A DNA stretch of 58,597 nt from Caldilineales bacterium (GTDB taxonomy: Bacteria > Chloroflexota > Anaerolineae > Caldilineales > Caldilineaceae): positions 1 to 58,597 of the forward strand of contig JAAXGZ010000086.1 of the NCBI GenBank assembly GCA_012271135.1. The letters run 5' to 3'. Below, piece by piece: positions 46,188 through 55,334 of the stretch. Below the pieces are notes generated by a model. It was not told where the DNA came from. It was given only the letters and a program-made list of their open reading frames with translations, and ran no database searches. How positions within the stretch are numbered: position 1 is the first letter of the stretch; each line of letters starts with the position of its first letter. Made by a program: the position numbers and the translations under genes.

Positions 46188-46970
46188 ATGTCTCATCACG
46201 CTCCGACTTTCTTCGCAACAAGCATCGGCCGCCCGGCTTTTGTCACGGCCGAGTTCCTTGAAGAAATGAATCGGCAGTTCGAGTCGTGTACGCCTCAGGA
46301 GATTCTGGAGTGGTGCCTGACCAACTTCCGGACCGGGGTTTCCCTGGGCACGTCGTTTGGCCCGTCCGGCTTGATGATGATGGACATGGCCCTGAAGATC
46401 GATCCCCACATCGACATCTACTACCTCAACACCGAGTATCTGTTTCCCCAGACCATGGACCAGATTGCCCGTGCCGAGGAACGCTTTGGGCGCAGCTTCC
46501 GCAGCATCATGCCGCACCTTACGATCGCCGAACAGGCTGAACGGTATGGTCCGGCCCTGTACAGCACAGATCCAAACCAGTGCTGCAAAATCAGAAAGGT
46601 GTACACCCAAATCCATGCCCTCAAGGACAGTTCGATTTGGATCACTTCCATCCGGCGCGATCAGTCTCCAACCCGGGCCGATACGCCGTTCATTGCCTGG
46701 AACGACAAATTCAATGTACTCAAGCTGACACCCATGGCGGAAGTGACCGGCGAAGAGGTCTGGGCCTACGTGAGAGAGCACAACCTGCCCTACAACGAAT
46801 TGCACGACCAGGGCTATCCTTCGATAGGATGTTGGCCCTGCACGCAGCCTGTCCGGGATGGCGAGGACGAACGGGCCGGCAGGTGGCGCGGCATGGACAA
46901 GACCGAGTGTGGCTTGCAGACCGACGACGGTTCCCCCGAGGAGTTGGTGCTGGCCGGTCAGCTAGGCTGA
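46188..46970 (+). CDS. cysH: Phosphoadenylyl-/adenylyl-sulfate reductase
   Basis: A 260-residue enzyme reducing APS or PAPS to sulfite with thioredoxin. The PP-loop-like nucleotide site is SLGTSFGPSGLMMMDMA. Cys132-Cys133 (NQCCKIRK) and Cys215-x2-Cys218 (IGCWPCTQP) are the [4Fe-4S] ligands of the APS-reductase type, and the catalytic Cys is Cys241 in TECGLQ (usually ECGLH). The presence of cluster cysteines favours APS as substrate. GGAGG precedes the ATG. It feeds sulfite to the reductase encoded upstream. ATP sulfurylase is not in the window. Confidence 0.92.
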   Translation: MSHHAPTFFATSIGRPAFVTAEFLEEMNRQFESCTPQEILEWCLTNFRTGVSLGTSFGPSGLMMMDMALKIDPHIDIYYLNTEYLFPQTMDQIARAEERFGRSFRSIMPHLTIAEQAERYGPALYSTDPNQCCKIRKVYTQIHALKDSSIWITSIRRDQSPTRADTPFIAWNDKFNVLKLTPMAEVTGEEVWAYVREHNLPYNELHDQGYPSIGCWPCTQPVRDGEDERAGRWRGMDKTECGLQTDDGSPEELVLAGQLG

Positions 46971-47099
46971 CCGGCGCCACTCCGAAGGAGTCGGGGAAGT
47001 TGGCGCCCGTGCCGGGGATTGGTCAACAGCAGGTACAACCTTTGCTTCCCTGCTTCCGAGCCTCGTCGTTGACCTGCCCCACGTCCGGTAAGGGTCTGC

Positions 47100-47969
47100 A
47101 TGCCGGTTGACGGGGCCGGATTGTCCTCGCTCACTGTTGGGGAAAGGATGTCCGCACTACATGGTGTGCTGTTGGTTGCCCATGGCAGTTTGCGCCCTGG
47201 CAGCGATACGGCGCTGTACGCGGTCGTCGACGAACTCAACGCTGTCTGGAAGGCGGCCAGTGCCTCGTCCCAATCCCGGCAAGTATGGGGATGTTTCCTG
47301 AACTACGGCGAGCCGCTGCTTGAGGACGGATTCGCCAATCTGGCAGGCATGGGCGCGACCACCATTCGGATCCAACCCTATTTCCTGTTTGGCGGCCAGT
47401 ACACTCAGCGGGATCTGCCGCAGCGACTCAACGACCTGGCCTGCCGCTGGCCGGCAGTCCACAGTGTTCCGGGGCCGGTAATTGCAGAGCATCCCAACTG
47501 GACTCAAGCAGTGATTGAACTGGCGATTCCCGCCATGGGGCCTGCCGATTCGCAACAGGGCTGCCTGTTCGTTGTGCACGGCTCCCGGTACGAGCCGGCG
47601 GTTGAGCAGGTTCGAAGGATGACCGATCAACTGAAGGAGGCACTGGCGCCAATTCGGGTTGCGACCGCATACTTGGATATCGAGCAACCGGATGTTCTGA
47701 CAGCTGCCTGCCACCTGTATGACGAAGGGATCAAGCGGTTGTGCGTGGTTCCTGTTCTGCTGAGCGGGGGTCGTCACACCCGCGAAGATGTGCCGAGGGC
47801 CATCAGGGCGTTCAAGCTTGGGTGTCCGGACTGCGCAGTGGTCCTGACCGACCATTTGGGCGAGACTACGTTGCTGACCCCGATCCTGCGAGACCTTGTC
47901 GAAAGGGGTCCCGAGGACGATTCCGATTGGGGTTCCCCGCTGGTTCGGCGCACGGACGTGGCGGCATGA
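47100..47969 (+). CDS. Sirohydrochlorin chelatase, CbiX/SirB family
   Basis: A 289-residue protein with two CbiX half-domains: LLVAHGSLRPGSD near residue 24 and CLFVVHGSRYEP near residue 158. Each begins with the metal-binding His segment (AHGS, VHGS). A further conserved segment is VVPVLLSGGRHTREDVP. It inserts Fe(II) into sirohydrochlorin to make siroheme for the sulfite reductase. An internal ATG at 47148 (GGGGAAAGG upstream) could be the real start; the ATG at 47100 has AAGG at 6 nt. The stop overlaps the next gene as ATGA. Confidence 0.88.
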   Translation: MPVDGAGLSSLTVGERMSALHGVLLVAHGSLRPGSDTALYAVVDELNAVWKAASASSQSRQVWGCFLNYGEPLLEDGFANLAGMGATTIRIQPYFLFGGQYTQRDLPQRLNDLACRWPAVHSVPGPVIAEHPNWTQAVIELAIPAMGPADSQQGCLFVVHGSRYEPAVEQVRRMTDQLKEALAPIRVATAYLDIEQPDVLTAACHLYDEGIKRLCVVPVLLSGGRHTREDVPRAIRAFKLGCPDCAVVLTDHLGETTLLTPILRDLVERGPEDDSDWGSPLVRRTDVAA

Positions 47970-49264
47970 CCAAGCAAGGCAAGGTATGGCTGGTGGGTGC
48001 AGGCCCCGGCGATCCGGAGCTCATAACCCGCAAGGGTCATCGGCTGCTGCATGCCGCTGACGTAGTGGTTCACGACCGGCTCGTATCCGATGCTCTGATT
48101 GCTGAACTCCGCCCATCGATCGAGATCATCGATGTGGGCAAAACCCCTGGCAGTTCGTATCCTGCACAGCAGGACATCAATGAACTCCTTGTTCGTTTAT
48201 CGCGCAGCGGGAAACAGGTGGTCCGCCTCAAGGGCGGCGATCCGTATATCTTCGGAAGGGGAACCGAAGAACGGCAAGCCTTGCGAGAAGCGGGTTGCGA
48301 GGTGGAGGTTGTACCTGGAATCAGCGCTCTGACAGGGGCGACAGCGGCGGCCGGTGTGTCCCTGACCCGGCGTGGCCTGTCGTCAACCTTCGCTGTAATG
48401 ACCGGCCGACCCATGACGGGCCGTTCCATGCCAAAGGAACAGTGGCGCGCGCTGGCAGCGCTGGATACGGTGGTCGTGTTCATGGGTGTGGGTGCGGCCC
48501 TGCAACTTCAGACTGAGTTTGTCGCCGCCGGGCGCGCTCCAGACACTCCGGTCCTCCTGATCAACGATGGAACGCTGCCAACCCAGTCCATCCACAAAAC
48601 GGTGCTGGGACGGCTGGACGCGACTGTCAGGGAACAGTCGATTGGATCCCCGGCCATCATCGTCATCGGCGACGTGGCCAGAGCATGGAACCCGGGCGAC
48701 GAGGACCTCCCCTCACCAGCTTCGTCAGGTTTTGTCGAACGGGACTCGGAACTTCAATCCTCTGCCTTTCCAAGCGAGGCCCCGGAGCCTCGAGAACCAC
48801 CGAAACTGTATCCCATGACCTTGACCAACCTCGCGGGTCGCCGGGTTCTGGTGGCAGGCGGCGGCCGGGTTGGCCAACGCAAGATCCGGCGCCTGCTTGA
48901 TGTTGGTGCACGGGTGGTACTGTGCAGCCCAACCGCCACCCGCGAGCTTCAGGACCGGTCCAGGTCCGGCAAACTGCACTGGATCAGTGGGCGATATCAA
49001 ACCGACTACCTGGAGGGTTGTTGCCTGGTGTTCGCCGCCACGGACGACCACCGGATTAACCTGGATATTGCGCGGGATGCTGCCGACCTGGGCCTGCTCT
49101 GCAATGTGGCGACTGACACGTTGTCGGGTGACTTCCGGGTACCGGCCGTGTTCGAAACCGACGGCTTGCTGGTGTCTGTCAGTTCTGTTGAGGGAGATCC
49201 CCGGCGCGCCCGGCACCTGAGGGACCACATTCGGGAGATTCTGGGCTCCCTGGCTGTCGGGTAA
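47966..49264 (+). CDS. Uroporphyrinogen-III C-methyltransferase / precorrin-2 dehydrogenase fusion
   Basis: A 432-residue bifunctional siroheme enzyme. Residues 1-245 are the SAM-dependent methyltransferase (VGAGPGDPELITRKG at 10-24, RLKGGDPYIFGRG at 87-99, VVPGISALTGATAAAGV). After a linker (246-282), residues 283-432 are a Rossmann precorrin-2 dehydrogenase (VLVAGGGRVGQRKIRRLL, LVFAATDD, CNVATD, GDFRVPA). In E. coli CysG the order is reversed and a chelatase activity is present; here iron insertion is left to the preceding CbiX protein. The ATGA overlap couples the two. Last gene of the operon, convergent with the FAH gene. Confidence 0.9.
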   Translation: MTKQGKVWLVGAGPGDPELITRKGHRLLHAADVVVHDRLVSDALIAELRPSIEIIDVGKTPGSSYPAQQDINELLVRLSRSGKQVVRLKGGDPYIFGRGTEERQALREAGCEVEVVPGISALTGATAAAGVSLTRRGLSSTFAVMTGRPMTGRSMPKEQWRALAALDTVVVFMGVGAALQLQTEFVAAGRAPDTPVLLINDGTLPTQSIHKTVLGRLDATVREQSIGSPAIIVIGDVARAWNPGDEDLPSPASSGFVERDSELQSSAFPSEAPEPREPPKLYPMTLTNLAGRRVLVAGGGRVGQRKIRRLLDVGARVVLCSPTATRELQDRSRSGKLHWISGRYQTDYLEGCCLVFAATDDHRINLDIARDAADLGLLCNVATDTLSGDFRVPAVFETDGLLVSVSSVEGDPRRARHLRDHIREILGSLAVG

Positions 49265-49288
49265 TAAGTATCCGCTCGCGTCCGGGTT

Positions 49289-50221
49289 TCAGGGCAAGGC
49301 CTCAACCGGATTGGACAGGGTGCCGAGTTCGGAGATTTCGCCCCGGATTCGATCTCCGGGTTGCAACCTCAGCTTCTTCGAGTGCCCAACCCCGGCGGGG
49401 GTGCCCATGCTGATCATGTCGCCTGGTTCGACGGTGACGAATTGGGTGATGAACGAAAGTGCCTCCGCCGGCGAGAAGATCATCTGGCCGGTGCTGGCAT
49501 CCTGTTGCAACTTGTCGTTCAGGAACAGCTGCATTTGGAGGGCTGAGGGATCGGATATCTCGTCGACTGTCGTGATCCACGGCCCCATGGGACCAAAGGT
49601 GTCAAGCCACTTGCCGACCAGCCAGTCGAAGAAGCTGTCCCCTTCCTGCATGGGCAGGTCGTCCCTGAAGGACAACTCGCGGGCAGAGATGTCGTTGAAG
49701 ATGGTGTAGCCGACGATGGCGGTATGGGCTTCTTCCACGGAGAATCCGCGGCCGGATCTGCCAATGACCACTGCAAGCTCAAGTTCCCAGTCGGCGAACT
49801 TCGTCGATGAAGGAATACGAATGGCCGCGTCCTGCCCGATGATGGCCGTGGCGGGTTTCATGAAGAAGTGCGGAGTCATCTTGTTCTTGCCGGGAAAGAC
49901 ACCGCCGCCTTCCAGGATGTGATCGGTATAGTTGCCTGCGAGGCACATCAGTTTTCCTGGGTTGGGCAAAGGAGCCAGCAACCGTACTTCGGACAATCGC
50001 CGGGCGCAGGCATCCGAAGCCGCACGGTGATGCCACTCCACGGCAGCAGCAACGGCCTCGAGACCTTCCGGGCCGGCAGTGAGCAAGGACTGCATGGTTG
50101 CTGCCAAACGTGCGGGGGCTTGGCGACCTTGTTCCAAGGCGGCTGCCAGATCGATGACGCGGTCGCCCACAATGGCCCCGGTGCGGGGTCCCGTTTCGGA
50201 TTGGTAGGTTGCAAGTTTCAT
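49289..50221 (-). CDS. Fumarylacetoacetate hydrolase (FAH) family protein
   Basis: A 310-residue protein. The N-terminal domain (MKLATYQSE, AIVGDRVIDLAAAL) is followed by the FAH barrel with LMCLAGNYTDHI, the metal ligands around DWELELAVVIGRSG, ARELSFRDD and VEPGDMISMGTPAGVG. Members act as hydrolases, decarboxylases or isomerases on 2-keto acids from sugar-acid or aromatic degradation, with Mg2+ or Mn2+. The start at 50221 is the first residue of the domain; the longer frame is rejected. A role in sugar-acid catabolism alongside the UxaA and dehydrogenase genes is possible. Confidence 0.88.
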   Translation of the reverse strand: MKLATYQSETGPRTGAIVGDRVIDLAAALEQGRQAPARLAATMQSLLTAGPEGLEAVAAAVEWHHRAASDACARRLSEVRLLAPLPNPGKLMCLAGNYTDHILEGGGVFPGKNKMTPHFFMKPATAIIGQDAAIRIPSSTKFADWELELAVVIGRSGRGFSVEEAHTAIVGYTIFNDISARELSFRDDLPMQEGDSFFDWLVGKWLDTFGPMGPWITTVDEISDPSALQMQLFLNDKLQQDASTGQMIFSPAEALSFITQFVTVEPGDMISMGTPAGVGHSKKLRLQPGDRIRGEISELGTLSNPVEALP

Positions 50222-50400
50222 CGGTGTTCTTGGTGTTCCCGATCGGACATGGTCGAACGCACAGTGTTCGGCTCCAATACTACATTTACTTACATTGGAA
50301 GTTAAGGTGTCCAGATGAAGACCGGCTGCGTCATGCATGTTCCTTATAGGCAATCAGGAATGATTTCGGTCATCAAAGCTGGTAAAATGCCATAAAATAA

Positions 50401-50440
50401 AGTTATAACTTCATATTATAACTGTAATATTAATTATAGT
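50401..50440. repeat. AT-rich island with TTATAACT repeats
   Basis: AGTTATAACT (50401-50410) is a perfect 10-bp palindrome. TTATAACT recurs at 50416-50423, 13 bp after the first copy, and a related AATTATAGT ends at 50440. The stretch is far more AT-rich than the rest of the window, as in a promoter or regulator-binding region upstream of the FAH gene, or a footprint of transferred DNA. Confidence 0.45.
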
Positions 50441-50709
50441 CGCATGTATCTGTCATTCAGGCGAAGGATGTGTTCCCTGCTGTTGCGGAGCCCCGATGTC
50501 CCTGCCCGCCGTCCCCGTGTCCCTGGGCCGGCCGCTGTGTGGCTGACAAGGATATCGGGCTGAGTTCGGCCGGAGGCTGCCCTCCGCATCCGGCGGTCGG
50601 CGTTCCGCCACCGGGCCGCGGTCAACCTGGACGGCCTGCTGGGCGATCCGGTGGTGTGGTCGCAGTTGCGACTGTGCCAGGTAGGCTAGTCCTCGACACT
50701 CCCTTTTCG

Positions 50710-50799
50710 ACTAAGCCGGAACTGGTTCGGTACATGCTGGAACGGGCGCTGGATGCCGGGATGCCCGTGGCCTGGGTGACGGGGGACACGGTCAATGGT
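50710..50799 (+). pseudogene. Relic of an IS701-like transposase
   Basis: The plus strand encodes STKPELVRYMLERALDAGMP followed by VAWVTGDTVNG. This is the conserved central segment of IS701-family transposases around the second catalytic Asp (usually WVTGDEVYG). The frame on both sides carries no further similarity, so only a fragment remains. Confidence 0.6.
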
Positions 50800-51151
50800 C
50801 TCTCCGTGACTTGCGTGGCTGGCAGGAGACAAAGGCCTGCACTGTTGCGATGAAGTTCGCTGCCACAGGTTGCCAGTGGAACTCCAAGACAGGAATCCAA
50901 CCGGACAGATGTGGCGACGCATTGATGGTACCTGGACCCATGCGGACGTAGTGGCCTGAGGGGTGAACCGCAACCGGATTGAGCGAGCGGGAGCCGGCTC
51001 GCTCGGTTGGCGCCAGGCAATTGTCGATTTCGTCAACATGATAGAGTCCCGCAGGCTGGCTTGGAGCGCGCATTTGCGCAGTCCTGCTAGGCCGCCTCTG
51101 CCCAGCAGGGTACTTGCACCCAATTTGTCTCGCACGAGAAGGTTAAAGCCC

Positions 51152-53131
51152 ATGCGTACGTGGTTGTTTTTGGTCTGCGGCCTGCTGCTTGTACTGGCTT
51201 TGGCCGCATGCGGTCCCGCCGACTCTCCCGCTGCGGAGGAACCCCTTGCGGAAGACGTGACCGAACCCGCAGCTGACCTGCCCCCTTCCCGCTTCCAGCA
51301 GGCGCCCATGCTGGACGCTGCGGTCCTGGATGGCTCACTGCCTCCCGTGGACGAGCGTTTGTCCCAAGATCCGTTGGTCATCGAACCGGTCTCTGAAATT
51401 GGCCAATACGGTGGCACCTGGCGACGCCTGGACAGCAGCGATAACTTGGGCCTGACCCGCCAGGTCATCTTCGTGGAACCGTTCCTCAAATGGCACCGGG
51501 ACGCCAACGGCATGCGTCCCAATCTGGTGGAATCCTGGAGCTACAACGAAGCGGGCACGGAACTGACCGTCAATTTCCGTCAGGGCATCAAGTGGTCCGA
51601 CGGAGATCCCATGGATGTGGACGACTATCTGTTTTGGTGGAATGATCTGGTTCTGAACGAAGATGTGCCGGTCGCCGCGCCCAACGGCACCATTTTCCAG
51701 GGCGAAACGATGCAGGTGGCGAAAGTAGATGACTTCACCCTACATTTCACCTTCCCCATTCCCGCTCCCCTGTTCATGGAACAGCACTCACGCGGACATT
51801 ACCATTCCGCGGCCTTCGTAGTGCCGTCCCATTTCCTCAAGACCCTGCATCCTGCCCATTCGGACGCTACCGACAACGACGCCCTGCTGAACTACTATGA
51901 CATCGGATCTCGCCTCCAGAAGACGGACATGCCAATGCTCAGTCCCTGGGTACCGACGGCCTTCACGTCGGGTCAGACCGCGGTCTTCGAACGGAACCCC
52001 TATTACTGGAAAGTGGATCCGGTCGGCAACCAGCTGCCATACATCGATCGTATGGTGGTGGACATCGTGACCGGTGGTTCGTTTACCGAGTCCGTCGCGC
52101 TCAACACCATTGCCGGGGAAGTGGACATGCAGGTGCGTGACATTGCCCCCAAGGACGTTCCCTTGCTACTGGAGAATGCAGAGCCCGGTGGGTACAGGAT
52201 GCTTTTCTGGAACCGTGGCGACTATTCCTGGCCTTGGCTTATCCTGAAATATGACTATAACGACGAAGCCATCGTGGATCTCTTCTATGGCAAGTCCTTC
52301 CGGAGGGCCCTGTCCCACGCCATCGATCGAGAGCGCATCAACGAGATCGTATCGCTGGGTCTGGGGCATGCACGCTCCTTCGCTCTGAGTCCGGAAAGTC
52401 CTGAATTCCAGACCGAGCGCGGCCAGCAGGTGTATACCGACTGGTCTACCTCCTACGCCGCTCACGATCCCGATCTGGCCCGGTCCCTGCTGGATGAGGC
52501 CGGGGTCGTGGATCAGGACGGCGACGGAATGCGCGATCTGCCCAATGGTGATCCCCTGGAGCTGATCGTTCACGTCAGCGTGGGAGATCAGAATTCGGTC
52601 GATGCCATGGATCTCATCAAGGAAGACTGGGAGGAGGTTGGCATCAGCACCGTGCTCAACGCCGTTGAGTGGAGCGTGATCATGGAGGATGGTGAAAACC
52701 GCGATGTCATGATCCATGCCTGGGGCAGTGCCGCCGCCTGGGGCCTGGTTTCCGCTGCCACGGTGTGGACCCCGGTGGAGAGCGTGTCCTACGCCTTGGG
52801 GGGCATCCACGTCGGTCGCCATTACCAGACTGGAGGTGAGTCGGGGGTGGCGCCGCGTCCGGGTTCAGCCCTGGAAAAACTGCAGAACGCCTACACCGAG
52901 CTGATCACTATCGTCGACCCGGTGGAACGGGAGGCGAAACTACTGGACGCCTATCAAATCCACATCGACGACGGGCCGGTTTCCATTGGCATCGTCGGGG
53001 AACACCTCTCGCCCCTAGTGGTCAAGAACAATTTCCACAACGTGCCCGAAGAGGGTGGCATTGTCGCCTCGTGGGACTTGGGTTTTCCGGGTTCCACCGA
53101 TCCTGAGCAGTATTACATGACTACCGAGTAA
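51152..53131 (+). CDS. ABC importer substrate-binding lipoprotein, family 5 (second Opp/Dpp system)
   Basis: A 659-residue lipoprotein with a type II signal ending at ALAAC (Cys20). The mature part parallels the first system (QYGGTWRRL, IKWSDGDPMDVDDYLFWW, ERNPYYWKVDPVGNQLPYID), so the two proteins are paralogues. The start at 51152 is chosen because it begins the signal peptide; AAGG lies about 9 nt upstream. Followed by an intercistronic hairpin and four transport genes. Substrate unknown: peptide or oligosaccharide. Confidence 0.92.
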   Translation: MRTWLFLVCGLLLVLALAACGPADSPAAEEPLAEDVTEPAADLPPSRFQQAPMLDAAVLDGSLPPVDERLSQDPLVIEPVSEIGQYGGTWRRLDSSDNLGLTRQVIFVEPFLKWHRDANGMRPNLVESWSYNEAGTELTVNFRQGIKWSDGDPMDVDDYLFWWNDLVLNEDVPVAAPNGTIFQGETMQVAKVDDFTLHFTFPIPAPLFMEQHSRGHYHSAAFVVPSHFLKTLHPAHSDATDNDALLNYYDIGSRLQKTDMPMLSPWVPTAFTSGQTAVFERNPYYWKVDPVGNQLPYIDRMVVDIVTGGSFTESVALNTIAGEVDMQVRDIAPKDVPLLLENAEPGGYRMLFWNRGDYSWPWLILKYDYNDEAIVDLFYGKSFRRALSHAIDRERINEIVSLGLGHARSFALSPESPEFQTERGQQVYTDWSTSYAAHDPDLARSLLDEAGVVDQDGDGMRDLPNGDPLELIVHVSVGDQNSVDAMDLIKEDWEEVGISTVLNAVEWSVIMEDGENRDVMIHAWGSAAAWGLVSAATVWTPVESVSYALGGIHVGRHYQTGGESGVAPRPGSALEKLQNAYTELITIVDPVEREAKLLDAYQIHIDDGPVSIGIVGEHLSPLVVKNNFHNVPEEGGIVASWDLGFPGSTDPEQYYMTTE

Positions 53132-53155
53132 GCCGGCACTGTTCTCGTCTGGTCA

Positions 53156-53186
53156 ACTGGGTTATGGGTCAAACCCATAACCCGGT
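53156..53186 (+). other. Stem-loop between binding-protein and permease genes (second Opp/Dpp system)
   Basis: GGGTTATGGG (53159-53168) and CCCATAACCC (53174-53183) pair perfectly, extended by three more pairs to 13 bp, with loop TCAAA. No T-run follows. It lies 25 nt after the binding-protein stop and 21 nt before the permease start. Confidence 0.65.
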
Positions 53187-53207
53187 CTCTACCCATGGGT
53201 ACGGCGT

Positions 53208-54191
53208 ATGGGTGCCTACATTCTGCGTCGCCTGCTGACTCTGGTCCCCACCGTGTTTCTGATCACGGTGCTGGGCTTCATCATCATGGAGCTGCCACCT
53301 GGAGACTATGTCGACCGCTACATCCTCCAGCAACAGGCCCAAGGCAATACAGGCATCGCAGATCAGGAGGCCATGCTGCGTGTCCGTTTTGGCCTGGACA
53401 AACCGGCCGCCGTGCGCTTCACCCACTGGCTGGGTGCCTTCGCCCGGGGTGATTTCGGGGATTCCCTGGCACAGAACCGACCAGTCCGCACCATCATCGG
53501 CGAGCGGCTGCTGCTGACTTTCGTTGTCTCTTTCTGCGCCTTTCTCCTGTCCTGGGGCATTGGCATTCCCCTGGGAATCTATTCCGCTACCCATCAATAC
53601 TCGAAGGGCGACAATTTCCTGACGGTCACCGCCTTTCTGGGTCTGGGCCTGCCTGATTTTCTCATTGCCCTGATCTTCCTGGTACTGGCTTGGCGCGTCT
53701 CAGGTGACGTGCTTACGGGCTTGTTCTCCTCCGAGTTCACCACGGCGTCCTGGAGCTGGGCCAAATTCCAGGATCTGCTGCGCCATCTCTGGATCCCCGT
53801 GCTGGCCGTCATCCTCACCGGCACGGCCTGGGTGATGCGGGTCATGCGGGGCAACCTGCTGGACGTGCTGAACAGCAATTACATTCAGGCCGCGCGTGCC
53901 CGGGGCGTGCCTGAACGCGTGGTGGTGTGGAAACACGGCGTGCGCAACGCCCTGCATCCCCTGGTGTCGGCCCTGGGCCAGACTCTGGTCTGGCTGGTCA
54001 ATGGCTTTACCATCACCAGCATTGTTCTGGATCTGCCCACCATCCAGACGGTCTATCTCAACGCCACCCTGTCCCAGGATATTTTCCTGGGCGGCACGAT
54101 CCTGATCCTGATCGGCCTGCTGGTGGTCATAGGCACATTTCTGGCCGACATTCTGCTGGCCTGGCTGGACCCGCGCATCCGTTTCTCCTGA
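53208..54191 (+). CDS. ABC importer permease, DppB/OppB type (second system)
   Basis: A 327-residue permease with N-terminal helix LVPTVFLITVLGFIIMELPP, periplasmic loop PPGDYVDRYILQQQ, EAA loop near ARARGVPERVVVWKHGVRNAL, and the family end LAWLDPRIRFS. Close paralogue of the protein at 17057. Confidence 0.92.
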   Translation: MGAYILRRLLTLVPTVFLITVLGFIIMELPPGDYVDRYILQQQAQGNTGIADQEAMLRVRFGLDKPAAVRFTHWLGAFARGDFGDSLAQNRPVRTIIGERLLLTFVVSFCAFLLSWGIGIPLGIYSATHQYSKGDNFLTVTAFLGLGLPDFLIALIFLVLAWRVSGDVLTGLFSSEFTTASWSWAKFQDLLRHLWIPVLAVILTGTAWVMRVMRGNLLDVLNSNYIQAARARGVPERVVVWKHGVRNALHPLVSALGQTLVWLVNGFTITSIVLDLPTIQTVYLNATLSQDIFLGGTILILIGLLVVIGTFLADILLAWLDPRIRFS

Positions 54192-54208
54192 GCCGTGTAT
54201 CCAGCCAC

Positions 54209-55327
54209 GTGACCGTCTCGTCCGCCACTGTCTCCCCGTCGTCTCCCTACGCCATTCTGAGCGTGCGCCAGTTGATGTGGCGGCGTTTCCGGCGTAACCG
54301 CCTGGCGGTGGGTGGTGTGTGGATCCTGCTTGGCCTGTACCTGGTTTCAGCTTTTGCCGGCTTTGTGGCTCCTTACGGTGTCCGGACCACCCACGACCAG
54401 TTTGCGCTGGCCCCGCCCCATGGCCTGCATTTCCGCGATGCGGATGGCCGGTTTACGCTCCGTCCCTTCGTGTATGGCCTGGAATCGTCGGTGGATCGGT
54501 CCACGTTTCGCAAGATTTTCACTCGGGTGCCGGAGGAAACCTATTCGGTACGGTTCCTGGGCCGGGGTGTGGAGTACAAACTGTGGGGTCTCATTGAGAC
54601 CAACCGACACCTCTTCACCGTGGAGGATCCCGGCGTTATCTTTCTGCTCGGGACGGATCGCCAAGGTCGGGATCTGTTTTCGCGCATCCTCTACGGCTCC
54701 CAGGTGTCCCTGACCGTCGGGTTGCTCGGTGTGCTGCTGGCCTTGGTTCTGGGCACGGTGATCGGCATTGTCGCTGGCTACTTCGGGGGTCTGCTGGACA
54801 GCGTCATCCAGCGTGTAATCGAGGTGCTGCTGTCCTTTCCCCAGATACCTCTCTGGCTGGCGCTGGCCACCCTGGTACCACCCACATGGTCTTCCATCCG
54901 GGTGTACTTCGGCCTGTCTCTGGTCCTGAGCATCGTGAACTGGGGAGGCTTGGCCCGTCAGGTGCGGGGAATGGTCTATGCCCTGCGGGAGGAGGATTTC
55001 ATCCGGGCCGCCCGTTACACCAACTGCAGTCTTGCCCGCATCGTGTTGCGTCATCTGCTACCCAACACCCTGAGTCATGTGCTGGTGGTTGCCACATTGG
55101 CCATCCCCCAGATGATTCTGGGGGAGACTGCCCTGAGCTTTCTGGGTCTGGGCATACGGCCGCCAATGACCAGCTGGGGTCTGCTTCTGAGCGAAGCCCA
55201 GCATGTACGGGTGGTCCTGCAGCAGACTTGGCTGCTCATCCCCTCAGCCTTTGTCATCCTGACCATCATCTGTTTCAACTTTATGGGCGACGGGCTGCGT
55301 GACGCCGCCGATCCCTTCAGTCAGTGA
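54209..55327 (+). CDS. ABC importer permease, DppC/OppC type with periplasmic insert (second system)
   Basis: A 372-residue permease from a GTG at 54209, 17 nt after the dppB stop; no strong ribosome site is seen, consistent with coupling. The first helix (residues about 37-57) is followed by the same long insert as in the first system (APPHGLHFRDADGRFTLRPF, VYGLESSVDRSTFRKIF), then GTDRQGRDLFSRILYGSQVS. It ends GDGLRDAADPFSQ. The upstream extension of the frame lies inside dppB and is rejected. Confidence 0.88.
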   Translation: MTVSSATVSPSSPYAILSVRQLMWRRFRRNRLAVGGVWILLGLYLVSAFAGFVAPYGVRTTHDQFALAPPHGLHFRDADGRFTLRPFVYGLESSVDRSTFRKIFTRVPEETYSVRFLGRGVEYKLWGLIETNRHLFTVEDPGVIFLLGTDRQGRDLFSRILYGSQVSLTVGLLGVLLALVLGTVIGIVAGYFGGLLDSVIQRVIEVLLSFPQIPLWLALATLVPPTWSSIRVYFGLSLVLSIVNWGGLARQVRGMVYALREEDFIRAARYTNCSLARIVLRHLLPNTLSHVLVVATLAIPQMILGETALSFLGLGIRPPMTSWGLLLSEAQHVRVVLQQTWLLIPSAFVILTIICFNFMGDGLRDAADPFSQ

Positions 55328-55334
55328 ATGCCCA

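Larger units (their letters stand above)
50222..51151. other. Non-coding region with AT-rich island and transposase relic
   Basis: A 930-bp gap before the second Opp/Dpp operon. It holds an AT-rich island (about 50380-50450) and a transposase fragment (50710-50799), listed separately. The rest (50860-51150) has no recognisable gene and must include the importer promoter. Confidence 0.4.
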
